From assembly GCA_021904315.1 (NCBI GenBank), contig CM038919.1, positions 6,510,001 to 6,574,000 of the forward strand: a stretch of 64,000 nt of DNA, given 5' to 3'. The notes below the pieces were generated by a model, which worked only from the letters and a program-made list of their open reading frames with translations, was not told where the DNA came from and did not search any database. Shown here one piece after another: positions 13,201-25,865 of this stretch (positions within the stretch are counted from its first letter, which is position 1; the number at the start of each line of letters is the position of its first letter). This DNA is from Sphagnum magellanicum (lineage: Eukaryota; Streptophyta; Sphagnopsida; Sphagnales; Sphagnaceae). The translations under genes and the position numbers were made by a program.

Positions 13201-14299
13201 AACTTGCCACCTTTTCATCCCATCCTTGTTAACATAATGTCTTACCACATGGATTGGCCACCCATATCCGTTCCAAACTAATGAGTTACTTATTGTGATA
13301 TGTTGTTGCAAATTTTACAAACTTTTCTAAACATTTTTTTGTTTGGACTAATTTTTGTTTTGTTTGGATATTCCAATGGCTTTCCTTGTTCCAAAATTAC
13401 ACTCAATTCCAGGAACTTGCAAAATCAACTTAAAGCAAAATTCATTAATAAAACTTCAATGGACCCCCATTTCAAAGTCATTAAGCAACTCTAGTAGCCT
13501 TGAAGGACCATGAATAGACAAACTATAGAAATAAGTGAAGGAAAGACCATAATATTATTTGTGAAATATTTCAGAAGAAAGAACACTAGATACCATAATA
13601 GGCATAAGAAACAATAGCACATCCGATTCTCAAGACATGTTTCCACAATACCATTCACATCATTATGGAGCTTAAGGGAAAAAAATTATTTAAGGTCCCT
13701 TTGTACAACATCATCATTTAGAAAGTTTCCGTAAGTCCCATATGCACAACAAATGATAAAAGGATGAACCTTACCATGTCTTCTTCCATTGGTATGGTTC
13801 CATTAGCAACATCAACAAATTTTGAACCCCATTAGCCTAGTAGCATGAAGGGGATTTGAACCCCGATCCAGTCAAGATCTTGTTCAAATTGTCGTTCACA
13901 CCCTTGCCTACATCCAAACCCTAATTAAATAACATGGAATTTTTTTAAAAATACCCTCTAGTCACAATAAGAATGGTAATAAAATTATGACAATTGACAA
14001 CCAAGATTGGGTCATCAACATTGATGAAATGTAGTCAATAGAATCCAACATAGTATGAATCATAGTCCAATAATAAAAAGCTACCATCCAAGGTTCATAA
14101 GATTGTTTCTAGAGCTTCATACAAAACTAGTATAAAACTAAAAACATAACTTTAAAGTTGTAAACCCATATAAGCAAACCCGAAAAAGATGGAAAACATA
14201 CATAAGACCTACTTTGTCATCCCATAATAATAATCCCATAAACACACACACACATACACACATAATGCACAAGAGGAGGTTGAAATGAAATTCTCATGT
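10216..14299. other. AT-rich intergenic, no gene seen
   Basis: Long AT-rich stretch. At 11115-11290 short GATGCAACAAG/TGCAACAC words recur irregularly. Minus-strand frames of up to 141 codons here are Phe/Leu/Val-rich translations of A-rich DNA and are not credible proteins. A short CA microsatellite lies near 14246-14268. Confidence 0.45.
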
Positions 14300-14307
14300 A
14301 TCCCCCC

Positions 14308-15900
14308 CTAGACTCGAGCTGGGAAAAGTGTGGCATGGTCTGAGTAGAAATCACAGTGTTGCAAGAGAACATGATGAACAGTATCAAATGCCGATGGGAA
14401 CTTGAGTGAGCTTCGGCTTAAGGCAGAAGAGATGGTATCCACCATTACAGTTATTGCAAAGCAGCATCTGATTAACATCATTTGTCCTCTGACATACCTG
14501 ACATGGATAATCAAGTGGAGGAATCCAAGTCAACATGATGATGGTAGGATCCAAATTCGGCAGGTGGTAGGGCGCACTGTTTTTGGAGTCATCCCAAATT
14601 GTGCATCCATCAGCTCCTTGCAACTCCAACACGCCAGAAGGCCTAATTGCCTTAATCCTTAAGATAGTGCGACTGGAAGAAGTGTCTAGAGTATCATAAG
14701 GTTGCCATTGGAAATACACAACATCACCAACATAAAATTGTTTCACCTTAGGTTTGTAACTACCACCTCGTGTGTGTGCATACTGTAAGGTGAAACGATG
14801 TTGTGTAATGGACAAATTCTCCATGGCCATGGGCATAATCCTTTTGAATAGAACAACCCTCTCTATAATGACCCTGGCCCAAGTGGATGGAAAGTCCAAG
14901 TCCACAACCTAGTCCATTTGAGCAACAATGGAAGAGGGTGAAATGGAATGTCTCCCAAAAAGTAGAAAGTAAGGAAAAAAATGAGACAAAAAGGTGTGTT
15001 TGGACATCCTATAACCCATGGCGATGTAAGGGAGGGCCAAGTCCTAATCCTCTTTGTTCCTAGTGAAACAAAATTTCTGAAGTCCCTTTTTGCATGTTTG
15101 AACCATCCTCTTTGTAAGGCCATCAACTTGGGGATGATCTCTTGAAGTCCGGTGATGGTTAATGAGAGCATGGTCAAGTAGGTCTTGGAATTTTCCCCTG
15201 AATTCTGATCCTTAATTAATAAAGCATTCAGCATAAGCCCCAAACTTACTTAAGACCTGTTGTAAGAAAACCTAGCTAGTGTTGTGTGATGACTTGTCCA
15301 ACAGCGCAATAAGCTTGACCCATTTTGAAAAATTCTTAATCATAATCATGATGTAAACATTACCCTTGGAGGTCTGTGATAACTCTCCAACTAAATCAAA
15401 TGACCAGCAATAGAACATGTCCTGAATAGGGATGGAAAAAACGTGAACTGTCAAGAGGAGAAAGAAGTTTTCACTCTATCACATTGTTCACACCTAGCAA
15501 TGACATCTCAGACTTGAACATACATACCTTTCCAATCGTAATGAGGAGCGAGATGGCTATAAGTACGCTTAATTCCAAAGTGTGCAAGCTCCGAGTGTAC
15601 ATTCTAAATAAGACCAGGCTGTTCATGTGGTGGAGGAACCACTCTGTCGCCTTGTGGTAAGCATTGAACGAGGTGATTATCCCTCCATGAGTAGTGTTTG
15701 GATTGCTGTTATATGCGATCTCAATGACTTGATGTAACTTGGGGAGGGTATTCCCCATGTTAAAGAAACCTCAAAGTGTCCAAGTCCTCCCATATATCCA
15801 CAATGGGATGTTCAACCAGGTTACATTGTAGTAGTGCAAGATAACTAGATGCATCAGATACATGTATTATTGGAATCTAGTCGAAGTTGTCGAAACCTTA
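14308..15900 (-). pseudogene. Ty3/gypsy retrotransposon pol relic (integrase with C-terminal PHD finger)
   Basis: Read on the minus strand, decayed pieces lie in the order expected of a gypsy integrase. An acidic upstream segment containing EHPIVDIWEDLDTLRF (near 15.8 kb) is followed by the H2C2 zinc-binding region, broken by frameshifts (15.76-15.47 kb). The core start is FYCWSFDLVGELSQTSKGN with FSKWVKLIALLDKSSHNTS (15.45-15.27 kb). The second half of the core contains RTSRDHPQVDGL and EDWDLALPYIAMGY in one frame or another. A C-terminal domain includes KPKVKQFYVGDVVYFQWQP and continues into a PHD-type zinc finger. Several frameshifts and stops make it non-functional. No LTRs or RT/RNase H domains were recognised nearby, and the ~880-bp repeat at 15912-16810 starts where upstream pol sequence would be expected. 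Confidence 0.85.
14345..14505 (-). other. PHD finger at the integrase C-terminus
   Basis: The residues follow the C4HC3 spacing: Cys-Gln-Val-Cys, then Leu-Leu-Cys-Asn-Asn-Cys, then Gly-Tyr-His-Leu-Phe-Cys, and finally Tyr-Cys-Ser-Ser-Cys. The Trp codon expected just before YCSSC reads TGA (14384-14386), so the last zinc ligand pair is cut off. PHD fingers bind histone tails. Here it sits where many gypsy elements have a chromodomain. Confidence 0.75.
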
Positions 15901-15911
15901 GTCTTGGGCTC

Positions 15912-16810
15912 ATGACCGAAGCAAGGGCTTACAAGCTTGTGGGCCAAGAGGGAAGCCTAGGGGTCACATCTCATGCTCCCGGGAGTGCAAAAGAATGTGA
16001 GGGAATGAACCCTCACACTCCCAAGTGAACTCCCATGTTAAGAGTTGGAGTCCCGGTGGATTCCCGAATGTTGAGAGAGCGATTACAAGGGTCAAAACCC
16101 AATGGTTTGAAAAGTTTTTTATACCATTGGAAGCTATTGAAATGTAGATGTCTAAAATGGGCTCACATGACCCATTTAGACATTTGAAACACAAGTTATG
16201 GCCAAAAGAAAGGTCGGGAGTCAAATTGGCAATTTAATTCCGGACCATTAAAAGTCGGGAATTGACCTGATTTCCTTGCGTGTAGGTGGTGTGCACCATA
16301 CCATTGGAAAGCTCTTGATGAGGGATATAACTTGGTTTTAGACCTCATTTCAATCGGAGGTTTGCAAACAAAGTTATGGGGCTCCAAAGTCGTGGGAATC
16401 CCAACTTTGGCAATTTCAAGATTCCCAGTTGGGAGTCTCATGACAAAAAGCCATTTGGATGTGGGTCTTGTGGAAAGGCACAAAGTACACTATAGAATGG
16501 TGGTGGTGGTTTCCCCCAAGTTCGGGCCGTGGTGAGTCTTGTGAGTCCGAGTTGCCCATGGCTCGTTCTAACACCAAAAGTGTTCCAACTATGCATTAAC
16601 CACCTTGTGTTGGTTTTGTGTAGGTCCACGTGAGTAGTTGATGCTTGTCACTCTTCCTAGTCCCATCCTGGAGCTCCAGCACGCCCCTCTACCCCCTCAA
16701 AGTTCTACGAACTAAGGAGCATGCCTTGACTCCTTGCTCTTTCGTTTTTTTAGTTTGGACTCACATTTGAGTCCATTAAGGAGCTTGGGAGTGCGTTAGC
16801 AACATTGTAA
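15912..16810 (+). repeat. ~880-bp dispersed repeat, copy A
   Basis: Aligns along its length with 22169-23050 in the same orientation. Strongly conserved blocks include GATGTCTAAAATGGGCTC, TTCCCCCAAGTTCGGGCCGT, GGTGAGTCTTGTGAGTCCG and TAGTCCC. Divergence is clearly visible, with substitutions every few bases in places and small indels. Short direct or inverted words (ACTCCCAAGTGAA, AGTTATGG) recur inside. It resembles LTR or dispersed-repeat sequence more than coding DNA. No termini or target duplications were identified. Confidence 0.8.
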
Positions 16811-17599
16811 GCTCATAGTGTTACAAGCTTGTGAGGCTATAGCTTGCATTACGGCGGCGTTATAGCTCGCGGTGACGTTGCTCGGTAGTAATGGTGGGCA
16901 GAATTACGTTGTTATGTAACTATGGTGAGTAGCATTACATTGCTCTACAACGATGGTGGGTGCCACCGTTGAAATTTTTCTTTTGGTATTTTTTTTACTC
17001 GACAACTTCAAAAGAGAAAAAGAAAGCGAGAAAGAAAAAAAGGAGAGAGAATTTTGAAACCTGCTCCAAGATCCTGACTCTGTTGGTTGGCAGAAATGTA
17101 ACAATGGAAGCCCCCTCTGACAACAATAACACTAACAACAAATTGCACTCCCTCCAGTAGCAACAACACCAGAAGCAACAACACCAGTAGTAACAACACT
17201 AGCAATAACAACATTAATAGCAACAACTCAAGAATTCAAAGGCACAAGAAATCTGCCGCATTCAACATGAAACAATAGATAGTAGAGTTTTTCTAGAATT
17301 GAATTGCAAAGAAGGAATGAACATGTAGTGTATGTAGACAGTGGTCGTGCAATGGCCACCGTGAGCATCTAGAAATCCAATCTTATTATGGAGGAAACTT
17401 TCCTAACATGAATTTTAGAAAAAATAAAAAGAGAAAAGAAAGGTTTGGCCTTTTATATAGCTGCCAACAAACTGAAACCCTAAGTACCTAATAGCGTACA
17501 ATCGCCTAAGATCATACATTAACCTTAAAAGTGCACATTAACCCTGAAAGGAATGATGGGCATGCCTATAACTGGCCATCATGTATGAGGCCATGTATG
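16811..17599. other. non-coding spacer with a short tandem array
   Basis: At 16845-16980 short words such as GTAACTATGGTG and GCATTACATTGCTC recur. At 17160-17225 a short unit containing AGCAACAACACCAG repeats several times. No gene is supported. Confidence 0.45.
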
Positions 17600-20260
17600 G
17601 GCATGACAAGCTAATTCCAAAGCTTTGATTTCACAAAGGCAAGGTTAGAGCGCATTCATTCATCTTCCACACTTCCCAACACCAACACCACCACCACCAC
17701 CATGCAAAGACACACCAATTTAAACCATTCATAAATGTTTTGCTTCAAAATCCCACTTGTTCCAAGCTTCTCCCACAATCTTGACATTGGGTTGCAATCA
17801 TGTAGGGGTTGCATGGTAGCCTGAAAATGGTTTTACATTGTTAACTTGAAAAATAAAGATTGTTGATCAAGGATTTGAGGGTTTAACAACGGCCCAACAA
17901 ACATCTTAGATGTCCCCAAGCTCTTCGAGTACTTGTAATGTGCTTAAAAAAGGGCCATGTGCCTTGGAAAAGTGGTCTTAGCTTCTGGAGTAAGCCAATA
18001 TTGAAGGTAAGTCACCCTGATTGCATTCAACAACTCTTGTGCTGGAAATCGCTTTTCCAATTCAATAATCAATCCTGTTGCAACAAATCAACATTGTTCT
18101 TTCATGGAAGTAACAATCTCAACCCAAGCTTCCTTTGGAAACAAGACTAATAGCACATGTGGTCCGATTAGTGACATGTAACATATACAATTTGTCACCA
18201 ATGAAAAAGGCAACATATTCAACTTGAAATGCAAGCTTTTTCCACCATGTCAAGCACAATTTATCATTGATGTGCTCAAATAGCTTAAGGAAAATGCTAA
18301 AATGCTTGGGGGAAATCTTGGTATCATTTCTAATAGGTTTGATTCACAAAGCTTCAAAGTAGCCACAGAATCGCAAATGAATGTATGGCATTCTTGTGCA
18401 AACTTGGATAACCCTTGCACCACTTTTAATAAGGGCAAGACACAGGCAAAATCGAACAAGGTTTCGGCACATCACAAAAAGCTCATAATTGATTTTTGCA
18501 GTCGTAATAATTGTAGAATCTCTAGCCATTTTCACAATTAATGGCTTGTACTATTATAAAACACACTTTGAGGATGATAACATAAAAATCTAGCAAGTTC
18601 TGATATTTTTCAGAATCTTGTTACCCTTGCCTTTGAGGATTTATGCTAACTTAGTAGTTTCAAGGTGGCGTTTTGGGCTATGAACAAATTAATTATACAT
18701 AGATGCCAACAAACTCTCAATCTTTGGTACCAAGTTCAAAGCATTTAGTGTTTGAATAAATAGATTTGTGTGATGTGCCATGCAATGCACACCATTCACA
18801 AATGGGGTATGTTTTTGCATAATTTGGGCTATGACACCATTCTTCACACCTTGGGAAATAATAATCCATTAGCCCCAAAACAAACAAGGAAAATTGTTCC
18901 ATCTACCACATGTTGCAAGTTTAGCAAAATTGGGACCTTCTTCGATTCTTCTGTCACATACACATGAATAGACAACCATGATTGGTTGTTGATGGTTGTG
19001 ACCTCATCATGACTCACAGAAATAAAATAAGACTTTTGCACATTAACTTTTGTGGCCCACAAGACAACATTATGCATTGCTTCTGGGTGCAAATGGGATA
19101 ACACAAGCTACACCCGCCTACTTTTGGGATTGCTTTTGGTGGAATATTTTTTAAATTATATATTTTTAAATCTTCAAAATTCCTTTTAAATATTTATATT
19201 TTATTTAATATTATTATGTCAAGGTTTATGTAAAATATTTCAAAATATATAATTGTCAAAAGTTTTGAAGTTTATTTATCTTTTAATGCTTAAAAACACA
19301 CACTACAATGTTTAATGAGTGTTTTTGAAAGCTCATTATTCATCAGATATTTTTCAAATTAATTCAAATGTTCTAATGATATATTATGAACCTTAATATA
19401 TAAAAAAATCTTATACTTTCAATACCAAATTAAATTACCACTTCTAAACATGAAAAATTAAACACTGGTTACACTTGTTGTGGCTCGTGTTGATGTGACT
19501 ACACCTTTCTACCATGGTTTAATCAGTGGAATTAGACCAGTGTTTGTGGGGGCAATTCTACACCTTCAAAAACTTGAAAAGCCCCTTCAATCCTTCAAAA
19601 TCCATCATGGGATGACCTTGTTTAAAAAGATGCCAAATTGCCACAAATTGGATGTAATTTTTTTCCCTCTCCACCTTGCCCCCACTTTCAAGTTGAATAG
19701 CAACCATGTCCAAACCTTTGGCAGCAAATAACTTTTTATTTTTCACATGTGAATTAGTAGGACAAATAGAATATTTCCTTACATCAGCTCCAAGTCTAGC
19801 AATTGTGCATTTTTGCAACCCTGAGTGTTTGATCAAAGAGTCCAATTTCGACACCAATAGTTTTTCATTACCTTTTACTTTAGAACAAACCCGACATTTG
19901 ACCATGCACATTTTCCCATCCTCTCTACAAATTGGTTCAAACCAACAAAACCTTGCTACCCATTGCTCCACATAAACCTTATTTAGTTCCCATTCACTTT
20001 TCTTTTTCTTCTTCTTCTTTGGTTCACTAGGACTAGCTTCTAGTGGATTTATAGACTAGAGAAGGTCTTCATTCACTAAAATGTCTTTACCTTTATCAAA
20101 AGTGGATGACTGAGGTGCGGTTTGAGAAGGGGTTTCGAAAGGAACATCATATGACAAAGGTGTAATTTGAGATGCATCTTAGACAAGAACATCAATTTGA
20201 CCAGGTGGTAGACTAACATATGATGATAGTGATAATGTTGGTGTCTACAAGGTGTTCAGG
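17600..20260 (-). pseudogene. decayed hAT-type transposase-like gene
   Basis: From high to low coordinates on the minus strand there is a Ser/Pro-rich N-terminus with a KKKKKKSEWEL basic stretch (~20.0 kb). A BED-like Cys-rich segment follows (MVKCRVCSKVKGNEKLLVSK, then HSGLQKC). Next is YIQFVAIWHLFKQGHPMMDF (19.6 kb), then SYFISVSHDEVTTINNQSWL with SIHVYVTEESKKVPILLNLQ (18.9-19.1 kb). Further on are LALIKSG and FACVLPLLKVVQGLSKFAQ (18.3-18.5 kb) and KRFPAQELLNAIRVTYLQYW (~18.0 kb). It ends with a hAT dimerisation-like VLGSVEDE...NLAFVKSKLWN segment (~17.7 kb). Stops and frameshifts occur throughout. No TIR or 8-bp duplication was found around it. Confidence 0.75.
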
Positions 20261-22168
20261 GTTTGTAAAAGCAAAGAAAAAAAAAAGAAATTTGAGATTT
20301 GTTGGTGGTTTCAAAGGTGCCATCACCACAAACATGGGTTTGGTCCACTTGAACAAAAAACCATAGAATGGTTTGGAAACACTAGGCAAGGGATAGAGAG
20401 GCAAATGAAAATTGATGCTAATAACTACCTTGGGGTTTGAGTTCAATCGAAACTAGTATGCATTGAAAAGCAACACACCTAAACCTTTGAACTCCAACAA
20501 CATGTCACTTCATTTCACACACATCATTTCAACTCCCTTCACTACACAAACCCTTGCAACTTTGACATTCGACAATAGAGTTTCAAACCAAAATAATTAC
20601 ACAATAAAAACACTTCAACATTGCACACAATGTCCAAAACAAAACATGCAAAAAAACACGTAGAATGTAAAGTCTTACTCTAATGTTGAGCCACAACAAG
20701 ATTACATAAAAACAAAAACAAATTGAAAATACAACAAACACCAAAATCAAAGTTGATGGAGGCAATTATGTACTTCAAGGTGGTTTATGAGACCTTAACT
20801 CCTTTGTGTGTTGCCACTTCCTAGTATTCTCCTCTTCACAATTGGAATACAAGAAAAAAATCAAAGAAAATGAAAACAAATCAACATTATGTTTTCTTAT
20901 GTACTTAAAAATTATGTTTGGACATTGTCGTTGCAACTTCCACAACTCCATGAAAGCAAGAAATCAAATAGACCTTGCACTTGATGCACACACAATTTGA
21001 TTCAACAACAATCCAACTTTCAAATTCTAAAACAATTTGCACCACAATTGCCATAATTAATGAGAACACAAGTTAATTACTATACCTTTCATGGTCATGC
21101 CATTTAGTGTTGCACTTTCATTCTAAAACAAAACATGATTATCAAAACCTTCATAATCCATTTTTCACAACTTGTGGGATTTGTTATTAAATGCCAAACA
21201 TATTAATTTCTAAACCTAAACTTTTAATGACCAAAATTTCATCCTACAATAGCTATGAACATATAAAATTGAAGTTCCATCTTGTAGGCGATTTACAAAT
21301 CTAATCTTACAATACAAGTGACGATAGCAAAACACCTTAGCTAGGTGGTGGCACGACTAAAAGTGACAAGAAGGGGGTAGGGTGGCATCCAATGGTCACT
21401 TCATTTCAATAATGATGGCGACAAATCTTGTTCATTAATCTTTTGGATAACTACAACTAGGTTGTTCATCATCAATTCCTTACAAAATTTTCAAAATTTT
21501 TCACCTTAATTCCTAAAGGGCCTTTGCAAAGGATTTTTTTTTGTCACCAATTGGCGAAATTTTTCCACAAAAAAAAACACTACTCACAACACTGGTTATA
21601 ACATGAAACCTATGTGCCTTATTGCTTAATTGCCCAAAGGTCATAACCTTGTTTCCATGTTGGTGGGAGTGCATGGGAATGGTGGAGTTTCATAACTTGT
21701 GCCTAATGAGAAGGGAGTGAATGCATGCTTGGTGCATTTAAACCACAACTATGTCCAATAACCAACTTGATTTGTTGTGTTATTGAACTTAGTCTCACCT
21801 TGCCTTAGTCACCTTTGAATTCATGTTTGATTACATTTGGTAACCCTACAATCCTTGCTAGTTGCCTAGTCCATTGAGCACTTTTAAATTTTAGGCTTTG
21901 TTATTTGAAACACCTTTTGAAACAAAATGGACAGGCTTGTGTCAGATGCAGGTCCCTGGATTTTCTCGTCGGTATGAAGACTAAAGAATTTTGCAAGTGT
22001 TTGTTAACAAGGTCAATTTAAAGAGATTGAAATATGCAATTGGAAATCATGAAGAGGTGGGAAAAAGCCAAAAAACTAAATAGAAAAATAAGGAAAAGAA
22101 AATTTAAAATGCTTTAAGTTGGAAAGGTTTCTTGTGTTACAACCTTAACTTTGGGTTTGCGATTTAGG
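20261..22168. other. AT-rich, no gene seen
   Basis: No domain, RNA gene or clear repeat recognised. Reading frames stay below 70 codons. Confidence 0.45.
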
Positions 22169-23050
22169 TAAGGACTTGTGAAGGTGCAGGCCAAGAATGA
22201 AGCCCGGGAGTCACATTTCATACTCCTGGGAATGTAAGAGAGTGTGAGGGAATGAACCCCCACACTCCCAAGTGAATTCCCACATTAGGAGTTGGAGTCC
22301 TAATGGACTCCCAAATCTTCAGAGTGCGATCGCAGGGGTCAAAACTCATTGAATTAAAAAGTTCCTTATATCATTAGAAACTCTTGGAATGTAGATGTCT
22401 AAAATGGGCTCGCATGACCCATTTGAGTAATTAAAACACAAGTTATGGCAAAAAGAAGGTCGTGAGTCAAATTGCCAATTTGACTCCTGACCACTAAAAG
22501 TCAGGAATCGCCCTGACTTTCTTTCATGAAGGTGGCGTGCCACATATCTTTGGAAAGATCTTGACGAGGGCTACAACTTTTCTTTAGACCTCATCTCCAT
22601 CGGAGGTCTATAAAAGAAGTTATGGGCCTCCAAAGTTGTGAAAGTCCCAATTTTGAAAATTTTGGGACTCCAACTTGGGAGTTGTAGGACAAAATGACAT
22701 TTGGGTGTTGGCCCCGTGACCACGCATAGAGAATACTATAAGGGGGAAGGTGGTGACTTCCCCCAAGTTCGGGCCGTGGTGAGTCTTGTGAGTCCGTGGT
22801 TGCCCTTGGTTCGTTCGTGCACCGAAAGTGCTCCAACTATGCACTAACCAACTTGTTTGGTTTGTGTAGGTCCATGTGAATAATCGAATTGCTTGTCACT
22901 TTTCCTAGTCCCCACCTCGGAACTCCAACATGCCCCTCTACCCCCAAAATGTTATGAGCCAAGGAGCGTGCCCCAACTCTATCCTTTCGTTGTTTTCACA
23001 TTTAGACTCGTAGTGGAGTCTATAAAGGAGTTTGGGGGTGCATCATCTTG
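22169..23050 (+). repeat. ~880-bp dispersed repeat, copy B
   Basis: Second copy of the unit at 15912-16810. It starts near AAGGACTTGTGAAGG and ends near GGAGTTTGGGGGTGC. The order of conserved blocks is the same as in copy A. Confidence 0.8.
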
Positions 23051-23550
23051 TGACTAATTAAGATAAGAGGATTTGGAACCCCTCTTATTATTGAACAATT
23101 CCTTGAACCATTTGTAGGGTAATTTTTGACATTTTAAATCAAGTTTGAATGTTGAGCATTGTGCTAATCAATAATCATGGTCAAATTTACATTGAATTTA
23201 GACCTACACATTCATAATCCATCCTTACATTAGTCCCATAACAAAGTGCTAAAACATGCAAGGCTTTTGAACAATCTTATGCTACAAAAACTCCAAATAC
23301 CCATAAGTAAATTTTTCTTTAAGTTTCATGGATCATGGCAAAATATTGTGTGACCAAACAAAACTAAGAACTATATATTGAACTTGATATGATTGAGTTG
23401 TGATTTGTGTTGCACAACTACTTATTACAAACTCAAAATTATTAAATTCTAGAAGATGTAATTACAATTGGAACTTAAATTCATGTAATTGTAGTTAATT
23501 TATTATTGGCCAGGATCTTACAATCATGAATGAGGTGTAGGTGAGAATTG

Positions 23551-23559
23551 CATAAATTA
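23551..23559. repeat. MULE-1 target-site duplication, left
   Basis: The nonamer cataaatta abuts the left TIR of MULE-1. The right flank has cataaattg at 35407-35415, matching at 8 of 9 positions. Confidence 0.7.
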
Positions 23560-23596
23560 GGCTTGAATGACCCAACCCCCATGATTACACCAGTTC
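23560..23596 (+). repeat. MULE-1 left terminal inverted repeat
   Basis: Pairs with 35370-35406 in inverted orientation, 28 of 36 positions identical. CCACCTACCCTACTCCT follows inside at about 23754-23770, the same subterminal word as in the right end. Confidence 0.8.
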
Positions 23597-24169
23597 CATT
23601 TTAGATGTACTAATGCTCATCCAATTACTAAATTTAGTGCAGTCACAGAGGTTGAGTCACAATTTTTTTTCCATTTGCCTTTCAAGAGATTTGTTTTTTC
23701 ATTCGTGGACCTACCTTGCTCACCCAACTAACTTGTTCCAAAAAAAATTTCCCACCTACCCTACTCCTCTACCTTTGTTAGGGATTTTTTTTCAAAACTC
23801 TCTTTCTTTTTCTTGTCATTATCACTATTGTAATGGTGCCATTGCTTGTTGCCATCATTGATGTTCTAGAAAAGAACTAGGAATTGTTATAAAAAGACAC
23901 CAAAGCAAGTATGTCTTCTACATTTTTTTTCTACACTACTAGGTTTCTCTACAATTAGGATTTAGATTTATGAGACCTTTGTTTTGTTTGCTTTTAGAGT
24001 TCATTAGTGAGGCAAAGGAGAACTTGCTGGAGTGACCATGTTTACTAAAATGATAGTGTTTGCTGGAGCAATTATTATTAGAGCACAATACCGATCATGT
24101 TCATTAGAGTGCATGTACATTTTTTTCCTAGGTTATTTTTACTAATGGTTATTTTACTACGCTTATAGA

Positions 24170-25200
24170 AGATGACAATGAACTAGCTCCTCATCTTTTG
24201 ATTTCTTTTGTGTCCCGATCGGTGATTTCTTTTGTTTTCTTATGTTTTGTCCATTACTTGTAGACAATGATGATGAGTCGAGGGCTCATTGTCTCATCTT
24301 TATAATCAAGTATCTAGCTTCTTAGTCAATTTTTTTTCAATACTTGCAAAAGATGATGACGAGCCCACGCTTGTTGTCATCTTTTTTTTTGTTTTGTTTC
24401 TGTGCACCCAGAGAAAATGACAATGAATTGGTGTTCATCGTTGACTTTTTTTGTTTTCTTTTTGTGCACCTAGAGAAGATGATGATGAATAGGCTCATTG
24501 TCATCTTTTTTTGTTTTCTTTATGTGCACCCAAAGAAGATGACGACAAGGTGGCATTTGTCATTGTTTTTTAAATTTTCTTTCTATGCACCCAAAGAAGA
24601 CAATGACAAGTTGGCACTCATCGTTGTTTTTTTTTCTTTTGTTTCTGTCCACCTAAAGAAGACAATGACAAGTCAATGCTCATCATCATCTCTTTTTCTT
24701 TGGTTTCTGTGCACCCAAAGAAGATGACGATGAGCTAACTCTTCATCATCATCTTTTTTGTTTTGTTTTTGTGCACCCAAAAAAGATGACAATGAGCTAA
24801 CATTCATCCTTGTTTTTTTTTCTTTCATTTTTGTGTACCTAGAAAAGACGATGACGAGCCAACGCTTGTCATTGTTTTTTTTTTCTTTTGTTTCTATGCA
24901 CCCAAAGAAGATGATGACGAGTGCTAGTTCATCGTCGTCTTTTATTTTTTTGTTTCTGTGCACCTAGAAAAGATGATGATGAACCAGTTCATTGTCATCT
25001 TTTTTGTTTTGTTTTTGTGCACCTAGAAAAGATGATGACGAGCCGACAAAGTTTATCATCATCTGTGTTTTTTTGTTGTGTCGTAGAAGATGACAATGAA
25101 CTAACCAAGCTTGTCATCATCTTTTTCTTTGGTTGTGTTGAAGCAAAAGATGACAACAAGTTGGTTAGGCTTGTCATTGACTTTTTTTGTTGTTGAATGA
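24170..25200. repeat. minisatellite, ~60-63-bp unit
   Basis: The word GTGCACCCAAAGAAGATGA or a close variant recurs at about 24403, 24464, 24523, 24585, 24648, 24709, 24770, 24832, 24895, 24958 and 25018, with degraded units on both sides. The minus-strand translation is a repetitive Lys/Asp-rich chain and the plus strand a Phe/Leu/Ser-rich one. Neither is a credible protein. Confidence 0.85.
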
Positions 25201-25865
25201 CATGTGTCAAGTTAATAGTTCATATAATTTAAAAATATTTTGTAATGTAAAATAATTAAAATTAATCAATATAATTATTATAAATGATTAATTATCATAA
25301 AAATTAATTTTGATCAAATGCAGAAAATAGTTAATATAAGTAATTATTGAAGTATAATAATATAATACATATTAATTTTAAATTAATTATAATGAAAAAA
25401 TGATGTGTAAAAAATTATAATATAATATAAATTAATTTTAATAAAAAATGTATTTTAGTTATTTAAAAAAGGTTCAATGATTATTTTTTTCCTTTGAAGG
25501 TCTTTTAGGTTTTCTAAAGAAAAATTTGGAATTTTGTTTTAAGATGGTTCCTTAAAGGAAACGTGCATGAAAGGCATGAAAGGTGTAAAATACAAATGAA
25601 AAACAAGTGGTGCCAAATGAAATTTAAACAATTGTCGTATATGTAACCCCACCTTCTCAAGGTATGTTATGAAAGGTGCATTCTAAATTTGCATATGGCC
25701 ACATCAAAACCCATCTTTACTCTCCATGTAAGAGTAAGGATGGGCTTTTTTTGTTAATTTTTTTTGTTGCAATACCTAAATGTTTCTAATCAAATTTCTT
25801 TCACATAATAGAATACTACCTTGGTTTTTGGTCCAGAATACTTTCATCCTTTTTTATTTAAGGTT
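25201..25865. other. AT-rich spacer inside MULE-1
   Basis: Extremely AT-rich to about 25480, with nothing recognisable apart from AT-rich simple sequence. It precedes the accessory gene and may hold its promoter. Confidence 0.4.

Noticed and set aside
13820-13925. Possible tRNA from GGGGTTCAAATCCCC on the minus strand
   Set aside because: The T-arm-like word is there, but no matching acceptor stem, D arm or anticodon arm could be folded around it.
24344-25210. Overlapping frames of 70-127 codons on both strands
   Set aside because: All are translations of the 60-63-bp minisatellite in MULE-1.
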